From the NCBI GenBank assembly GCA_016929205.1, contig JAFGJF010000445.1, positions 1 through 15,240 on the forward strand: a DNA stretch of 15,240 bases, given 5' to 3'. The notes below the pieces were generated by a model. It was not told the origin of the DNA, ran no database searches, and worked only from the letters and a program-made list of their open reading frames with translations. Source of the stretch: Anaerolineae bacterium (GTDB lineage: Bacteria > Chloroflexota > Anaerolineae > JAFGEY01). How positions within the stretch are numbered: the first letter of the stretch is position 1; each line of letters starts with the position of its first letter. The position numbers and the translations under genes were made by a program. Positions 1 through 9,036 of the stretch are shown piece by piece.

Positions 1-2
1 CC

Positions 3-3000
3 GGGCGCACCGTCGAATACGGCTACGACCGGATGGGCCGCGCCGTCACGGTCACCAATACGCTGGGCTACACGACGGCGGCGCAGTACGACAGCCTCGG
101 CCGGCGGACGGCGACGATCGACGCCAACGGGCACAGCACGACGTTCACCTACGACGCGCTCGGGCGCGTCATCCAGGTGACGAACGGCGCGGGCTATACG
201 ACGACCTATGTCTACGATGCGCTGGGCCGGCAGACCACGCTCTACAACGGCCTGGGCCAGCCGACGTACCTGGGTTATGACGCGTTGGGACGCACGACGC
301 TGATCACCAATGCGCTGCAGCACGCCGTAGAGACGACGTATGACGGCGCCGGGCGCAAGACCGCCGTCGAGGATGCCAATGGCGTCGTGACCCGCTACGC
401 TTACGATCCGCGCGCGCAGTTGATCCAGGTGATCGAAAACTATGTCTCGGGCAGCGCCAGCGACCGCCAGACCAACGTCACCACGCAGTATGCCTACGAT
501 CTGGCCGGCAACCGCACCGCGTTTGCCGATGCCTTGAGCCACACCACGGTGTATACCTATGATGTGCTGGGGCAGTTGACGGCAACATCCGATCCGCTGG
601 GGCATACCTCCGTCTACACCTACGACGTCCGCGGCCTGCGCAGTGCAGAGATGGACCCGGAGGCGCGCACGACGACGTACACTTACGACGCGCGCGACCG
701 GCTGACGCAGCGCGCGAACGCGGACGAGACCGTTTCCTATGCCTACGACGTGCTGGGGCAGCGGACGGCGATGACCGACACCACCGGCGCCACCCGCTAC
801 GACTATGACGACCTGGGCCGCGTCTTGACGGTGACCTATCCTTCCGGCGACGCGGTTGGCTACCGCTACGACCGGGCCGGCAACCGCACGCAGTTGATCT
901 ACCCGGACGGCAAGACGGTGGCCTATGCCTACAACGCGGCCAACTGGCTGAGCACGGTCACCGACTGGAACAGCGACGTCACCACCTACACCTACAACGC
1001 CGCCGGAATGCTGGTCGGCGTCGAACGCCCGAACGGCATCCAGACCGCTTATAGCTACGACGATGCCGGCCGCCTGGCCGTGCTGCGGCATACCCAGGGC
1101 AGCGACCTGTTGGCCGTGTACACCTACACCCTCGATGCGGCAGGAAACCGGACGCACGTGATCGAACAGGTGCGCCAACCGGTGGAAGGCGGGCTGGCGC
1201 AGGGCGGCACGGCCGAGGACGTGCTGGCCGCCTACGGCCTGGGCCAGGAAAACTCGGATCAAGACGAGCTGCCGCCGGATCAGGCCGGGCGGTCCCCGTT
1301 GTCAATGGACGCCGGCCGGCACTGGCTGGCCTCCCCGACGGCGTGGTCGGGCAACCGGCAAATCGAACCGGCCGGCCCGCCGGCCCTGGTCTCGGTGGCG
1401 GTCGAACCGTCTCAGTTGCCGGCGGACGGCGAGTCGCAGGCTGTGGTGCTGGTCTATGTGACGGATGCGGACGGGCTGCCGGTGCAGGATGGCACCCCGG
1501 TTGCGGTCAAAACAACGGCGGGGTGGCTCTCGGCCGAGGAAGGCCAGACCGAGAGGGGACTGCTGCGGCTGACCTTGACCGCGCCCGATCGACCTGTCGA
1601 AGGGACGATCACCGCACTTGTTGGTGAATTGAAAGGCGAAGCAACGATACAGTTCGTCCAGGCATCCGGTCTGGCGCTTAACGTGTCAGGTCAATCGGAC
1701 AAATCGACGGGCGGGGAACTCCGCCCCGGCCTCGAAATAGCCGAAGTGATGGAACGGCTGCGCAACCCGTTGCGCGAAGACGGTCAGGGTGGCTGGCAGG
1801 TCAAAAATGCCCACTACCAGGCAACCTTCGATCAAACCGGCGTTGCATTCGCGCTGCAAGGCCAAGATCGGGCCGAGAAAGACGCTCCGGAGGGAAAAGA
1901 CGCTTCGGCAGACGAGGGCCAGTTACCGGCATTGCATGTCCGCCTGGAGCGGGTACGGCTGGGTGAGACGGTGCTCTATGATGCGGCCGGCGAAAAAGCC
2001 CAGGCTATGCCATCTGTAACCGGCAATCAGGCGATCTTCCAGCACTGGCCCGGCTTTGAAGAGAACTACCGCGCCGGCGACGGCGTCTTGCAGCAAACCT
2101 TCACGCTGGCAGAACTGCCGGATGTTGACCTGTCCGCAGCGGGCGACCTGGTCGTCGAGGTAGTTGTGGAGACCGACCTCCAGGCCAGGCTGATGTCCAA
2201 ACGGCAAGGCATTCTCTTTTCCCGCGCCGGAAACGAAAGCGCGCCCCTGCTGGCTTACAGCGGCGCGCTGGTGCGCGATGCTGGCGGACAAGAGATGCTG
2301 GCCGACCTCAAGCTGGACGACGCGGTGGAAATATACCGCAGTCAAAAACCGGGCTATCGCCTGTCGATCGTCGTGCCCGGCGCGTGGCTGGCCGAAGCCG
2401 AGTTTCCGCTGGTCATCGATCCCCTGATCGGCGATCCCTTCCTGGCTTCCGACCCGCGCCCGCAGCAAAAAGAGCTGGCCGTGGCCTATAACCCGGCTCA
2501 AGACGAGTACCTTGTGGTTTGGTGCGGCTATGACACCGGCGGCGCAGACTGCGACCTGCAAGCGCAGCGCGTGCTCAGCGATGGAATCAAGGTAGGCAGC
2601 GTGATCACCATCGCCCAGGCGGCAGGTGAACAGCGCGAACCGGCGGTGGCGTATAATTCGGACAATCAAGAGTACTTGGTGGTATGGAATGATACTCGCA
2701 ATGATGCCGACGGCGACATCTATGCCCAACGGCTCTCGATCACCGGCACGCTGTTGGGCAGCGCGGTGGTCGTGGCCGAGACGGCGCTGGAAGAAGGGCA
2801 TCCAGCGCTGGCCTACAACCCGGTCGACGACGTCTATCTGGCCGTATGGCATATGTATATCGGGGATGATTACGATATCGTTGGGCGGCTGATTTCGGCC
2901 AGCGGGACGTTGAGCGGGACGGCGTTTGCGGTTGATGACAGTTGGCAGTGGGACCTGCGCCCCGATGTGACTTACAATGGCAGCGCGGGCGCTGCTGGCG

Positions 3001-6000
3001 AGTTCCTGGTGGTGTGGGACCGCGGCTGGGACCGCATCTACGGGCAGCGGCTGTCGGGGCTGGGCGTCCAACTGGACAACTCCGGCACGGCAGGGAATGA
3101 AGCGCTGTCGGACGTGGCCTTTTTGATCAACGACGCGGCCAGCGACCAGGTGTACGCGCGCCTGGCCGCCAATGGGGAAACTGGTACCTATTTGGTGGTT
3201 TGGACCGACTATCGCAGTGGCTACAGCGATATCTATGGGCAGATGATCTCCCCGACCGGGACGTTGAGCGGGACGGAACTGGCCATTGTCACCAACGGCG
3301 ACGACCAGGACACGCCGGACGTTGCTTACAACACCGTTCGCCAGGTCTATCTGGTGGGGTGGAACAATGCGGGCGATTGGGATGTCTACGGCCAGCGGGT
3401 GACCGCCGGCGGCGCGTTGACCGGCAGCGCGGTGAACCTGTCCAACGCCAACGGCTCGCAGTTCGACGCAGCGCTGGCTTACAACGACGACAATGACGAG
3501 TGGCTGGTCGTATGGCAAGATTGGCGATGGGACACCCTGGTGGTCTACGGGCAGCGGGTGAGCGGCAGCGGCAGCCTGAGCGGAACGGCCTTTGCCATCG
3601 GGCCATACGTCCTCGATGCCTATCGCCCGTGGGTGGCGTATAACGAGGCCACCCAGGAATACCTGGTGGTGTGGGAGGATTACCGCAACGGCAACGCCGA
3701 CGTCTACGGCCAGCGGATGACGCAGGCCGGCATGCCAAGCGGCGATAATTTCCGCATCTCCTCCTCTTCGGCAGCGGGGGATCAAACCGCGCCGCGAGTG
3801 GCGTCTGGCGGGGCCAACGGCTACCTGGTGGTGTGGACCGATTATCGCTCAGATGGCAGCGGCGATGTGTACGGACAGGTGGTCTCGACGACGGGCGCGT
3901 TGAGCGGGACGAATTTCAGCATCGTCACCCACAGTGACGTCCAGGCAGCTCCATCGGTGGCCTACGGCGCGCAGCGTGGCGAATACCTGGTAGTGTGGGA
4001 AGACTATCGCGGGTCGTCTTACGATATTTACGGGCGGCGGGTGACCGCCGGCGGCGCGTTGTCCGGCAGCGAGATCGCCGTGACGACCGTCACCTATGCG
4101 CAGCGCTACCCGGCGCTGGCCTACAACGGCGACCGCGACGCGTTCGTGGCCGTGTGGAGCGACAAGAAATACAGCGCGGCGCACGACTATGACGTGTACG
4201 GCCAGGTCGTCTCGGCCAGTGGGTCGTTGAGCGGGACGGTCTATGCTGTGTTCGGCACGACTGGAACGCAATACCGGCCGTCCATCGCCTACTGGAGCGG
4301 CGGCGTCTACTGGGTGCTGTGGCGCGACGGGCGCGACTATGCGACGAACAATTACGATATTTACGGGCGCACGTTGAACGGCAGCGGCGCCCCTTCCGGC
4401 ACGGTGGTGGCCCTGGCAGCGACGAGCGGCGCGCAAGACCTGCCGGTGGTGGCGCCGTTGGCCGGTTCCGACGCGGGCTTTTTTGCGCTGTGGGCGGACT
4501 ATCGCGACGAAGATGAGGCTGACCTGTATGGGCAGCGGCTCAACTCGGATGGGACGCTGCGCGGCGGCAACCTGCTTTTGTTGGACGGCTGGGGCTACCC
4601 GAGCGGGCTGTCGCTGGCCGCGCATACGGCTCAACCGGAAGCGCTGTTCGTGTGGGATTGGTGGGGCGACATCGTGGCGCAGCGCTACGGCCTGCTGGTG
4701 GCCGATTTCGCAGCCTCGCCGGTGAGCGGCGGAGTGCCCTTGACGGTGACGTTCACCAACACCTCCACGCCCACTGCCGGGATAACCGGCTATCTGTGGA
4801 ATTTCGGCGACGGGGTAACCAGCACGATCACCAACCCGGTGCACTGCTACACCCCAACCGGCGTCTACACGGTCAGCCTGACCGTGAGCGGCGCCGGCGA
4901 GACGGAGACGCTGACTCGGACGAACTATATCACGGTCGGCATAGTCCCGCAGTCGCCGGTGGCCGATTTCTCAGCGACGCCGACGAGCGGCAATGCGCCG
5001 CTGACGGCGACCTTTACCAACACCTCGACCAACGCCACCAGCTACGAGTGGAATTTTGGCGATGGGGTGACCAGCACGCTGGAGAATCCAACGCACACCT
5101 ATACCCAGGCGGACGTGTACACGGTCAGCCTGGCGGCGACCGGGCCGGGTGGTATGGATGTGTTGACGCGCACGGGCTATATCACCGTGACGGATGGCGC
5201 TGCGTACACGGTCACGACCCGCACCATCACCTACACCTACGACCCGCTCAACCGGCTGACCGAAGCCGAGTACGACGACGGCACGTTCTACGAGTACGAG
5301 TACGACGCGGTGGGCAACCGCAAAGCAGTGACGACGACAGCCGGCACCGTCGCCTACCAGTACGACGCGGCTAATCGCTTGACCCAGGTGGGCGGTGTGA
5401 GTTATACTTGGGATGACGCGGGGAATCTGCTCAACGATGGCCTCTTTACCTACACCTGGGACGCCGCCGGCCGGCTGGTGATGGCGCAAAACATCACCCA
5501 CACCGTGATCTACACCTACAACGGCGACGGCGTGCGCGTGGCCCAGAACGCGGATGGTGTTGAAACCCGGTGGGTGCAGACACTTGCTTCACACTGCACC
5601 TCCTACAATCGTTCGTCGAATTCCGTTTGTGGGCTGCCCCAGGTTCTTGTGGAGACGAGGGGAATCGAAAGCACGCTTTATGTTTACGGTCCGAGCCGGC
5701 TGGCCCAGATGAAGACCGACAGCACTGGATGGTTCCTCGGTGACGCGTTGGGCTCAGTACGGCAACTTGTAGACGATAGCGGCGATGTTGTCCTGGCGCG
5801 GGATTACGACTCTTATGGCCAGGTGATGGCCGAAAGCGGAACGGGCGAGAGCGGGTACGGATTCACCGGCGAGCAATACGATGCGGCAACAGAACTGCTC
5901 TTTTTGCGCGCCCGCTATTATGCTCTCGGAACGGGGCGTTTTCTGAGTTGGGATCCCTGGCAAGGTAGTATACAACAGCCTTCCTCACTGCACAAATACC

Positions 6001-6713
6001 TTTACACTGGAGATAATCCAATCAAACTGGTTGATCCGAGTGGTCGTCAAGAGTGTGAAGGTCGACCAGGAGAGCCCTGTCACAGTGTGCTCAAAGCATG
6101 GCCGACCCATCTTTATGAACGTTCGACTTGCTGGGAAAAAGTAGGTATGCACCGTTGTACCGGATATTATACTCCCATAGAAGCCGAGTTGACTGATACA
6201 GAAAAGGTAAGTCTACCAGTTCTAGACAAACGTCAAAGCCCAGATCAGCTTGTCAACGTTGTGGTGCCAAAAAGATTTTATGACCGTGCGAGCATACAAG
6301 GAACTGGAAAGCTGAGTCAAGAAGGATATGAAGGACTTTACCTTGCTATGTGGAAAAATCCTGTCGAATTCACTGATCGAGTCTGGGTGTCAATGAAGGG
6401 TGGCAAGCCAATAGCTGGTAAGACAGCTGCAATAAACACAGGCAAGTCGGTTCACTTGGCGTTGGGTGACGAAATCTACCTTCCAGAAAAATCGGTCCGA
6501 CTTCAAGTAAACGATAATGGGACAGGAGACCCAACTATTGCCGACCCCAGGTATTGGATAGATATCTATCTGGGAGAGGGAGATGCCGAAAGAAACCAGG
6601 TAGGCAGCAATTTGGTGGGCCGAAACTTTACAGATTATATGGTGTACAAAAAAACATGGAATGTGTTCTGCGAGTTCCCCTGTCCTCCACCTTCGGAACT
6701 AATAGTGCCCTGA
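3..6713 (+). CDS. Giant RHS/YD-repeat surface protein with Ig-like, YLVVW-repeat and PKD insert and variable C-terminal tip (5' partial)
   Basis: The frame is open from the window edge and the first codons already read as a YD repeat (GRTVEYGYDRMGR), so the ATG at 33 is internal and the start lies upstream. Order of parts by nucleotide: YD repeats 3-1160; linker; bacterial Ig-like (Big/invasin type) domain about 1380-1660; beta-rich domain about 1735-2430 ending in the AWLAEAEFPLVIDP motif seen before repeats in many surface proteins; fourteen 'YLVVW' repeats about 2455-4690; PKD domains 4698-4940 and 4953-5196, each with a WNFGDG motif; YD repeats 5220-5580; RHS core 5631-6047 (GLPQVLVET, FLGDALGSVRQLVDD, LRARYY, GRFLSWDPWQG, NPIKLVDPSG); variable tip 6048-6710. 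RHS shells enclose or present C-terminal effectors and are exported or surface-bound. GC falls in the tip (24/60 at 6301-6360 against 37/60 at 3601-3660). A WD40 lipoprotein follows 29 bp downstream. Whether the tip is a toxin is inferred. Confidence 0.93.
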   Translation, partial: GRTVEYGYDRMGRAVTVTNTLGYTTAAQYDSLGRRTATIDANGHSTTFTYDALGRVIQVTNGAGYTTTYVYDALGRQTTLYNGLGQPTYLGYDALGRTTLITNALQHAVETTYDGAGRKTAVEDANGVVTRYAYDPRAQLIQVIENYVSGSASDRQTNVTTQYAYDLAGNRTAFADALSHTTVYTYDVLGQLTATSDPLGHTSVYTYDVRGLRSAEMDPEARTTTYTYDARDRLTQRANADETVSYAYDVLGQRTAMTDTTGATRYDYDDLGRVLTVTYPSGDAVGYRYDRAGNRTQLIYPDGKTVAYAYNAANWLSTVTDWNSDVTTYTYNAAGMLVGVERPNGIQTAYSYDDAGRLAVLRHTQGSDLLAVYTYTLDAAGNRTHVIEQVRQPVEGGLAQGGTAEDVLAAYGLGQENSDQDELPPDQAGRSPLSMDAGRHWLASPTAWSGNRQIEPAGPPALVSVAVEPSQLPADGESQAVVLVYVTDADGLPVQDGTPVAVKTTAGWLSAEEGQTERGLLRLTLTAPDRPVEGTITALVGELKGEATIQFVQASGLALNVSGQSDKSTGGELRPGLEIAEVMERLRNPLREDGQGGWQVKNAHYQATFDQTGVAFALQGQDRAEKDAPEGKDASADEGQLPALHVRLERVRLGETVLYDAAGEKAQAMPSVTGNQAIFQHWPGFEENYRAGDGVLQQTFTLAELPDVDLSAAGDLVVEVVVETDLQARLMSKRQGILFSRAGNESAPLLAYSGALVRDAGGQEMLADLKLDDAVEIYRSQKPGYRLSIVVPGAWLAEAEFPLVIDPLIGDPFLASDPRPQQKELAVAYNPAQDEYLVVWCGYDTGGADCDLQAQRVLSDGIKVGSVITIAQAAGEQREPAVAYNSDNQEYLVVWNDTRNDADGDIYAQRLSITGTLLGSAVVVAETALEEGHPALAYNPVDDVYLAVWHMYIGDDYDIVGRLISASGTLSGTAFAVDDSWQWDLRPDVTYNGSAGAAGEFLVVWDRGWDRIYGQRLSGLGVQLDNSGTAGNEALSDVAFLINDAASDQVYARLAANGETGTYLVVWTDYRSGYSDIYGQMISPTGTLSGTELAIVTNGDDQDTPDVAYNTVRQVYLVGWNNAGDWDVYGQRVTAGGALTGSAVNLSNANGSQFDAALAYNDDNDEWLVVWQDWRWDTLVVYGQRVSGSGSLSGTAFAIGPYVLDAYRPWVAYNEATQEYLVVWEDYRNGNADVYGQRMTQAGMPSGDNFRISSSSAAGDQTAPRVASGGANGYLVVWTDYRSDGSGDVYGQVVSTTGALSGTNFSIVTHSDVQAAPSVAYGAQRGEYLVVWEDYRGSSYDIYGRRVTAGGALSGSEIAVTTVTYAQRYPALAYNGDRDAFVAVWSDKKYSAAHDYDVYGQVVSASGSLSGTVYAVFGTTGTQYRPSIAYWSGGVYWVLWRDGRDYATNNYDIYGRTLNGSGAPSGTVVALAATSGAQDLPVVAPLAGSDAGFFALWADYRDEDEADLYGQRLNSDGTLRGGNLLLLDGWGYPSGLSLAAHTAQPEALFVWDWWGDIVAQRYGLLVADFAASPVSGGVPLTVTFTNTSTPTAGITGYLWNFGDGVTSTITNPVHCYTPTGVYTVSLTVSGAGETETLTRTNYITVGIVPQSPVADFSATPTSGNAPLTATFTNTSTNATSYEWNFGDGVTSTLENPTHTYTQADVYTVSLAATGPGGMDVLTRTGYITVTDGAAYTVTTRTITYTYDPLNRLTEAEYDDGTFYEYEYDAVGNRKAVTTTAGTVAYQYDAANRLTQVGGVSYTWDDAGNLLNDGLFTYTWDAAGRLVMAQNITHTVIYTYNGDGVRVAQNADGVETRWVQTLASHCTSYNRSSNSVCGLPQVLVETRGIESTLYVYGPSRLAQMKTDSTGWFLGDALGSVRQLVDDSGDVVLARDYDSYGQVMAESGTGESGYGFTGEQYDAATELLFLRARYYALGTGRFLSWDPWQGSIQQPSSLHKYLYTGDNPIKLVDPSGRQECEGRPGEPCHSVLKAWPTHLYERSTCWEKVGMHRCTGYYTPIEAELTDTEKVSLPVLDKRQSPDQLVNVVVPKRFYDRASIQGTGKLSQEGYEGLYLAMWKNPVEFTDRVWVSMKGGKPIAGKTAAINTGKSVHLALGDEIYLPEKSVRLQVNDNGTGDPTIADPRYWIDIYLGEGDAERNQVGSNLVGRNFTDYMVYKKTWNVFCEFPCPPPSELIVP
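2455..4690 (+). repeat. Array of fourteen degenerate ~53-aa 'AYN...YLVVW...YGQR' protein repeats inside the RHS gene
   Basis: Within the RHS reading frame a unit of about 160 bp recurs. Its core reads (V/L)AYN...(E/D)YLVVW.DYR....D(V/I)YGQR(V/L)...G.LSGT. I count fourteen VVW-type strands: YLVVWCGY, YLVVWNDT, YLAVWHMY, FLVVWDRG, YLVVWTDY, YLVGWNNA, WLVVWQDW, YLVVWEDY, YLVVWTDY, YLVVWEDY, FVAVWSDK, YWVLWRDG, FFALWADY and ALFVWDWW. A short DNA string, ttgagcgggac, is conserved in several units (near 2909, 3264, 3900 and 4227), which indicates amplification of the unit by duplication. The strand pattern suits beta-propeller blades, and fourteen units would fit two seven-bladed propellers. That fold is inferred. 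Confidence 0.85.
6048..6710 (+). other. Variable C-terminal tip of the RHS protein with 3D/MltA-like motifs (domain)
   Basis: About 221 residues after the DPSG end of the RHS core. It begins with a Cys pair, CEGRPGEPC (from 6054), then STCW and MHRCTGYYTP, and ends with FCEFPC. Near the end are AINTGKSVHLALGDEIYLP (from about 6429), VNDNGTGD (Asp codons 6513 and 6528) and WIDIYLGEG (Asp codon 6561). The order TaYtP ... A-(D/N) ... iPLGdeiYlP ... V-x-D-x-G-x-G ... IDiYlG is that of the 3D domain, a double-psi beta-barrel found in peptidoglycan lytic and related proteins. The first Asp of the three is Asn here. The assignment rests on reading motifs by eye. GC is well below that of the RHS shell. 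The same tip, diverged, is present at 12141-12896. Confidence 0.55.
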
Positions 6714-6726
6714 CATATTGACTGTG

Positions 6727-6733
6727 CAGGAGG
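6727..6733 (+). promoter_or_regulatory. Ribosome binding site of the first WD40 lipoprotein gene
   Basis: CAGGAGG lies 9 nt before the ATG at 6743 and 14 nt after the RHS stop codon at 6711-6713. The short gap has no room for an obvious terminator, so the lipoprotein gene is probably co-transcribed with the RHS gene. Confidence 0.8.
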
Positions 6734-6742
6734 AAAACCGGT

Positions 6743-8983
6743 ATGTCCCATTTGACCAAAAAAGAACTTGAGCACTTCGTTTGTTATTGGCTGCTTGTCC
6801 CAAGCATTTTGTTGACTTTGATCCTGCAATCTGGTTGCATGAACAAGCAAACAGATGATGAAACCTTGTTGGGCACCGGAGTGTCCATAACTGGGTCGCC
6901 ATTATCCACAGCAACAATGTTCGTGCCTGCCGACACACCAGCTTCCACCTCTACTGTCACAGCGGCCAAATCTACGCCGACTGAATCACCCACAACTGAG
7001 GTACCCGTTGTCGTGTCCTCTCCTCAGCCGCTGCCTGGACCAATTTCTGCCAGTAATGCCTGGGCTATTCAAGAACTAGGACGGTTTGGCAAGGGAAACA
7101 TCAGCAGTTTTGCATGGTCTCCTGACAGCAGTTTGTTAGCATTGGGTACCACTTTAGGAGTTTATCTTTTCAAGACGGATACGCTCACTCAAGCGAGTTT
7201 TCTATCTCATACCGCCAAAGTGGGGGATATAGTTTTTGCATCCGATGGCAGGACATTGTTTTCGGTCAGTGATGATAGTGTGGCATGGATGTGGAATCTG
7301 GTAACCGGCGAGGTGGCAAATAACATAAAGATAAGTGATGATCCGTTGATCAACATACTCAAAAGCCCAGATGAGCATAATGCGGTGATCAGTAGTTTTC
7401 TCGGAGTAGTATGGCTGTGGGATATACAACAAAATCAAGCATATGAACTAGGTGGGGAAAGAAAAACAGATACCAAGTATCTGCTGGCATTTTCTTCCGA
7501 TGGATCGCGGCTGATTGTTTTTGCCCACGATCTCGAAGTGTGGAACATGGAGACCAAAAGCAGAATATCTGGATTTGATTTTGACGGCGACTACAACTTT
7601 ATGCCGTGGGGTAGTGCTATCAGCCCAAATGGAGAACTGCTTGCTCGAGTGATGTATGATGGCAGAATAGAGCTATGGGGAGAAATCTGGAGCAAGGAAA
7701 GGCCGCGGCTATTGCGGACCTTTAGTGATTCGGTGCAAGTCGCGCCGTACTCTGTATGCGCGACTGCATTTTCTCCAGACAGCCGGATATTGACAGCCCA
7801 GGGCGCAGGTAAAATATGGTTGTGGAATGTAGATGATGGGGAGCCTGTAGCCGTACTGGAGACGGACGTTCTTTGTTCGGGCATAGCAGCCTTTGATCCA
7901 GGTTCAAGTCTACTGGCCTTTGCTGGAATGCAGTCAGAAAGGTCGCCTTCTCAGATATATGTCTGGACAATCGGCAGCGATCAACTGCGCACTGTAGACT
8001 GGGAATTTGGCGCGGTTCGTGACTGGACATTCAGTCCAGATGGAAAAGCATTGGTTTTCATAAACACTATCGGTGAGGTTTGGTTGTGGAACCAATCTGG
8101 CGAGAAAACCCAGATGCTGGAACATGATTCCAATTCTCGAACAGTTCGCTATTCCCTCGATGGAGATTTCTTCGCTGTCGCACAAGGGGCGAAGGTCAGG
8201 CTCGTCGCGACCGACAGTGGTCAGACAGTTGGCGAGCTTGAGCACAAAGCGCCGATAACAAGTCTGGAGTTCGGCTCAGATGGTTCACTCGTCGTGCTGG
8301 ATGAGACTGGCCGCTTGGTGTTCTGGCAAACTCGAGAGCAAGTGCAACTACGGACTTGTCAAGTAGGCGAAGGCGTGAGGTTGTTGACACCAAGTCTTGA
8401 TGGTGAATGGATGGCTTGGGCAAGAGGAAGAACAGTAGAGTTGTGGAAAGCAAGCAGTTGTGAGCACGCTTATACGCTAGAAGGTTACGACAGTGACATT
8501 ATCCGTATAGAATTCAGTCCTGATAGTAATGTACTTGGTGCTGGAAGCGTCAACCAGGTCCAATTGTGGCGCGTACCAGATGGTAGCTCTTTACGCTCTT
8601 TTGAGACCGAGTCTGGCATATGGGACATTCATTGGAATCAAGAGGTGGCCAGAGTCGCTGTTGTGAAACGAGCAAATCACAAAATAAGTGTATACGACGT
8701 CGCAAGTGATGCACAATTGCAGATACTTGCGGAGCTAAAAGATTATTCTGCAAAGATGAGTAGCCTGCGCTTCAGTCGTGATGGGAGTGTACTGGTCGCC
8801 GCTGATGAATACGGCGTCATTCACGTCTGGGATGTGACAACAGGAAATTCGATGCGACGGTTAGAGGGACATAGATACTCTGGGACGGATTTAGTCTTCA
8901 GTCCTGACGGTTCGGTCCTGGTGTCATCGAATCGTTGGGATGGAACAGTACGAATGTGGGGTTTACCCACGGTTGAGGACTGA
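6743..8983 (+). CDS. WD40-repeat lipoprotein, partner of the first RHS tip
   Basis: 746 residues. Residues 1-32 are a lipoprotein signal peptide: charged N-terminus (KKELEH), hydrophobic segment, then LQSGC with Cys32 as the lipidation site. Residues 33 to about 100 are a Thr/Ser/Pro-rich tether. The rest is WD40-type beta-propeller, with repeating 'FSPDG..L......V.LW' units. I count fifteen closing strands, including VYLF, WMWNL, VWLWDI, LEVWNM, IELWGE, IWLWNV, IYVWTI, VWLWNQ, LVFWQT, VELWKA, VQLWRV, ISVYDV, IHVWDV and VRMWGL, which is enough for two seven-bladed propellers. WD40 propellers are protein-binding scaffolds and no catalytic motif is visible. It would sit on the outer face of the cytoplasmic membrane. 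Its position directly behind an RHS tip, repeated in the second copy, suggests a partner or immunity role; this is inference. The start is fixed by a strong ribosome binding site. Confidence 0.92.
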   Translation: MSHLTKKELEHFVCYWLLVPSILLTLILQSGCMNKQTDDETLLGTGVSITGSPLSTATMFVPADTPASTSTVTAAKSTPTESPTTEVPVVVSSPQPLPGPISASNAWAIQELGRFGKGNISSFAWSPDSSLLALGTTLGVYLFKTDTLTQASFLSHTAKVGDIVFASDGRTLFSVSDDSVAWMWNLVTGEVANNIKISDDPLINILKSPDEHNAVISSFLGVVWLWDIQQNQAYELGGERKTDTKYLLAFSSDGSRLIVFAHDLEVWNMETKSRISGFDFDGDYNFMPWGSAISPNGELLARVMYDGRIELWGEIWSKERPRLLRTFSDSVQVAPYSVCATAFSPDSRILTAQGAGKIWLWNVDDGEPVAVLETDVLCSGIAAFDPGSSLLAFAGMQSERSPSQIYVWTIGSDQLRTVDWEFGAVRDWTFSPDGKALVFINTIGEVWLWNQSGEKTQMLEHDSNSRTVRYSLDGDFFAVAQGAKVRLVATDSGQTVGELEHKAPITSLEFGSDGSLVVLDETGRLVFWQTREQVQLRTCQVGEGVRLLTPSLDGEWMAWARGRTVELWKASSCEHAYTLEGYDSDIIRIEFSPDSNVLGAGSVNQVQLWRVPDGSSLRSFETESGIWDIHWNQEVARVAVVKRANHKISVYDVASDAQLQILAELKDYSAKMSSLRFSRDGSVLVAADEYGVIHVWDVTTGNSMRRLEGHRYSGTDLVFSPDGSVLVSSNRWDGTVRMWGLPTVED

Positions 8984-9036
8984 TCCACTTCTTGTGCTTC
9001 TAGCTGATCAATCGCCGTGTGTTTAGCGCAAAACGA

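Noticed and set aside
1923..3785. Long minus-strand ORF (620 codons) opposite the YLVVW repeats
   Set aside because: It is rich in repeated His/Val/Gly/Arg patterns that mirror the plus-strand repeats, shows no domain, and lies wholly inside a well-supported RHS reading frame. It is an artefact of GC-rich repeats.
2455..4690. CRISPR or non-coding tandem repeats
   Set aside because: The units are about 160 bp, diverged at DNA level but conserved as protein within one frame, so they are protein repeats.
3849..4844. Minus-strand ORF of 331 codons opposite the later YLVVW repeats
   Set aside because: Same pattern as the ORF at 1923-3785: a mirror of the plus-strand repeats with no domain or ribosome binding site.
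33..6713. ATG at 33 as the true start of the RHS gene
   Set aside because: The frame is open to the window edge and the preceding codons encode a YD repeat, so the ATG is internal.
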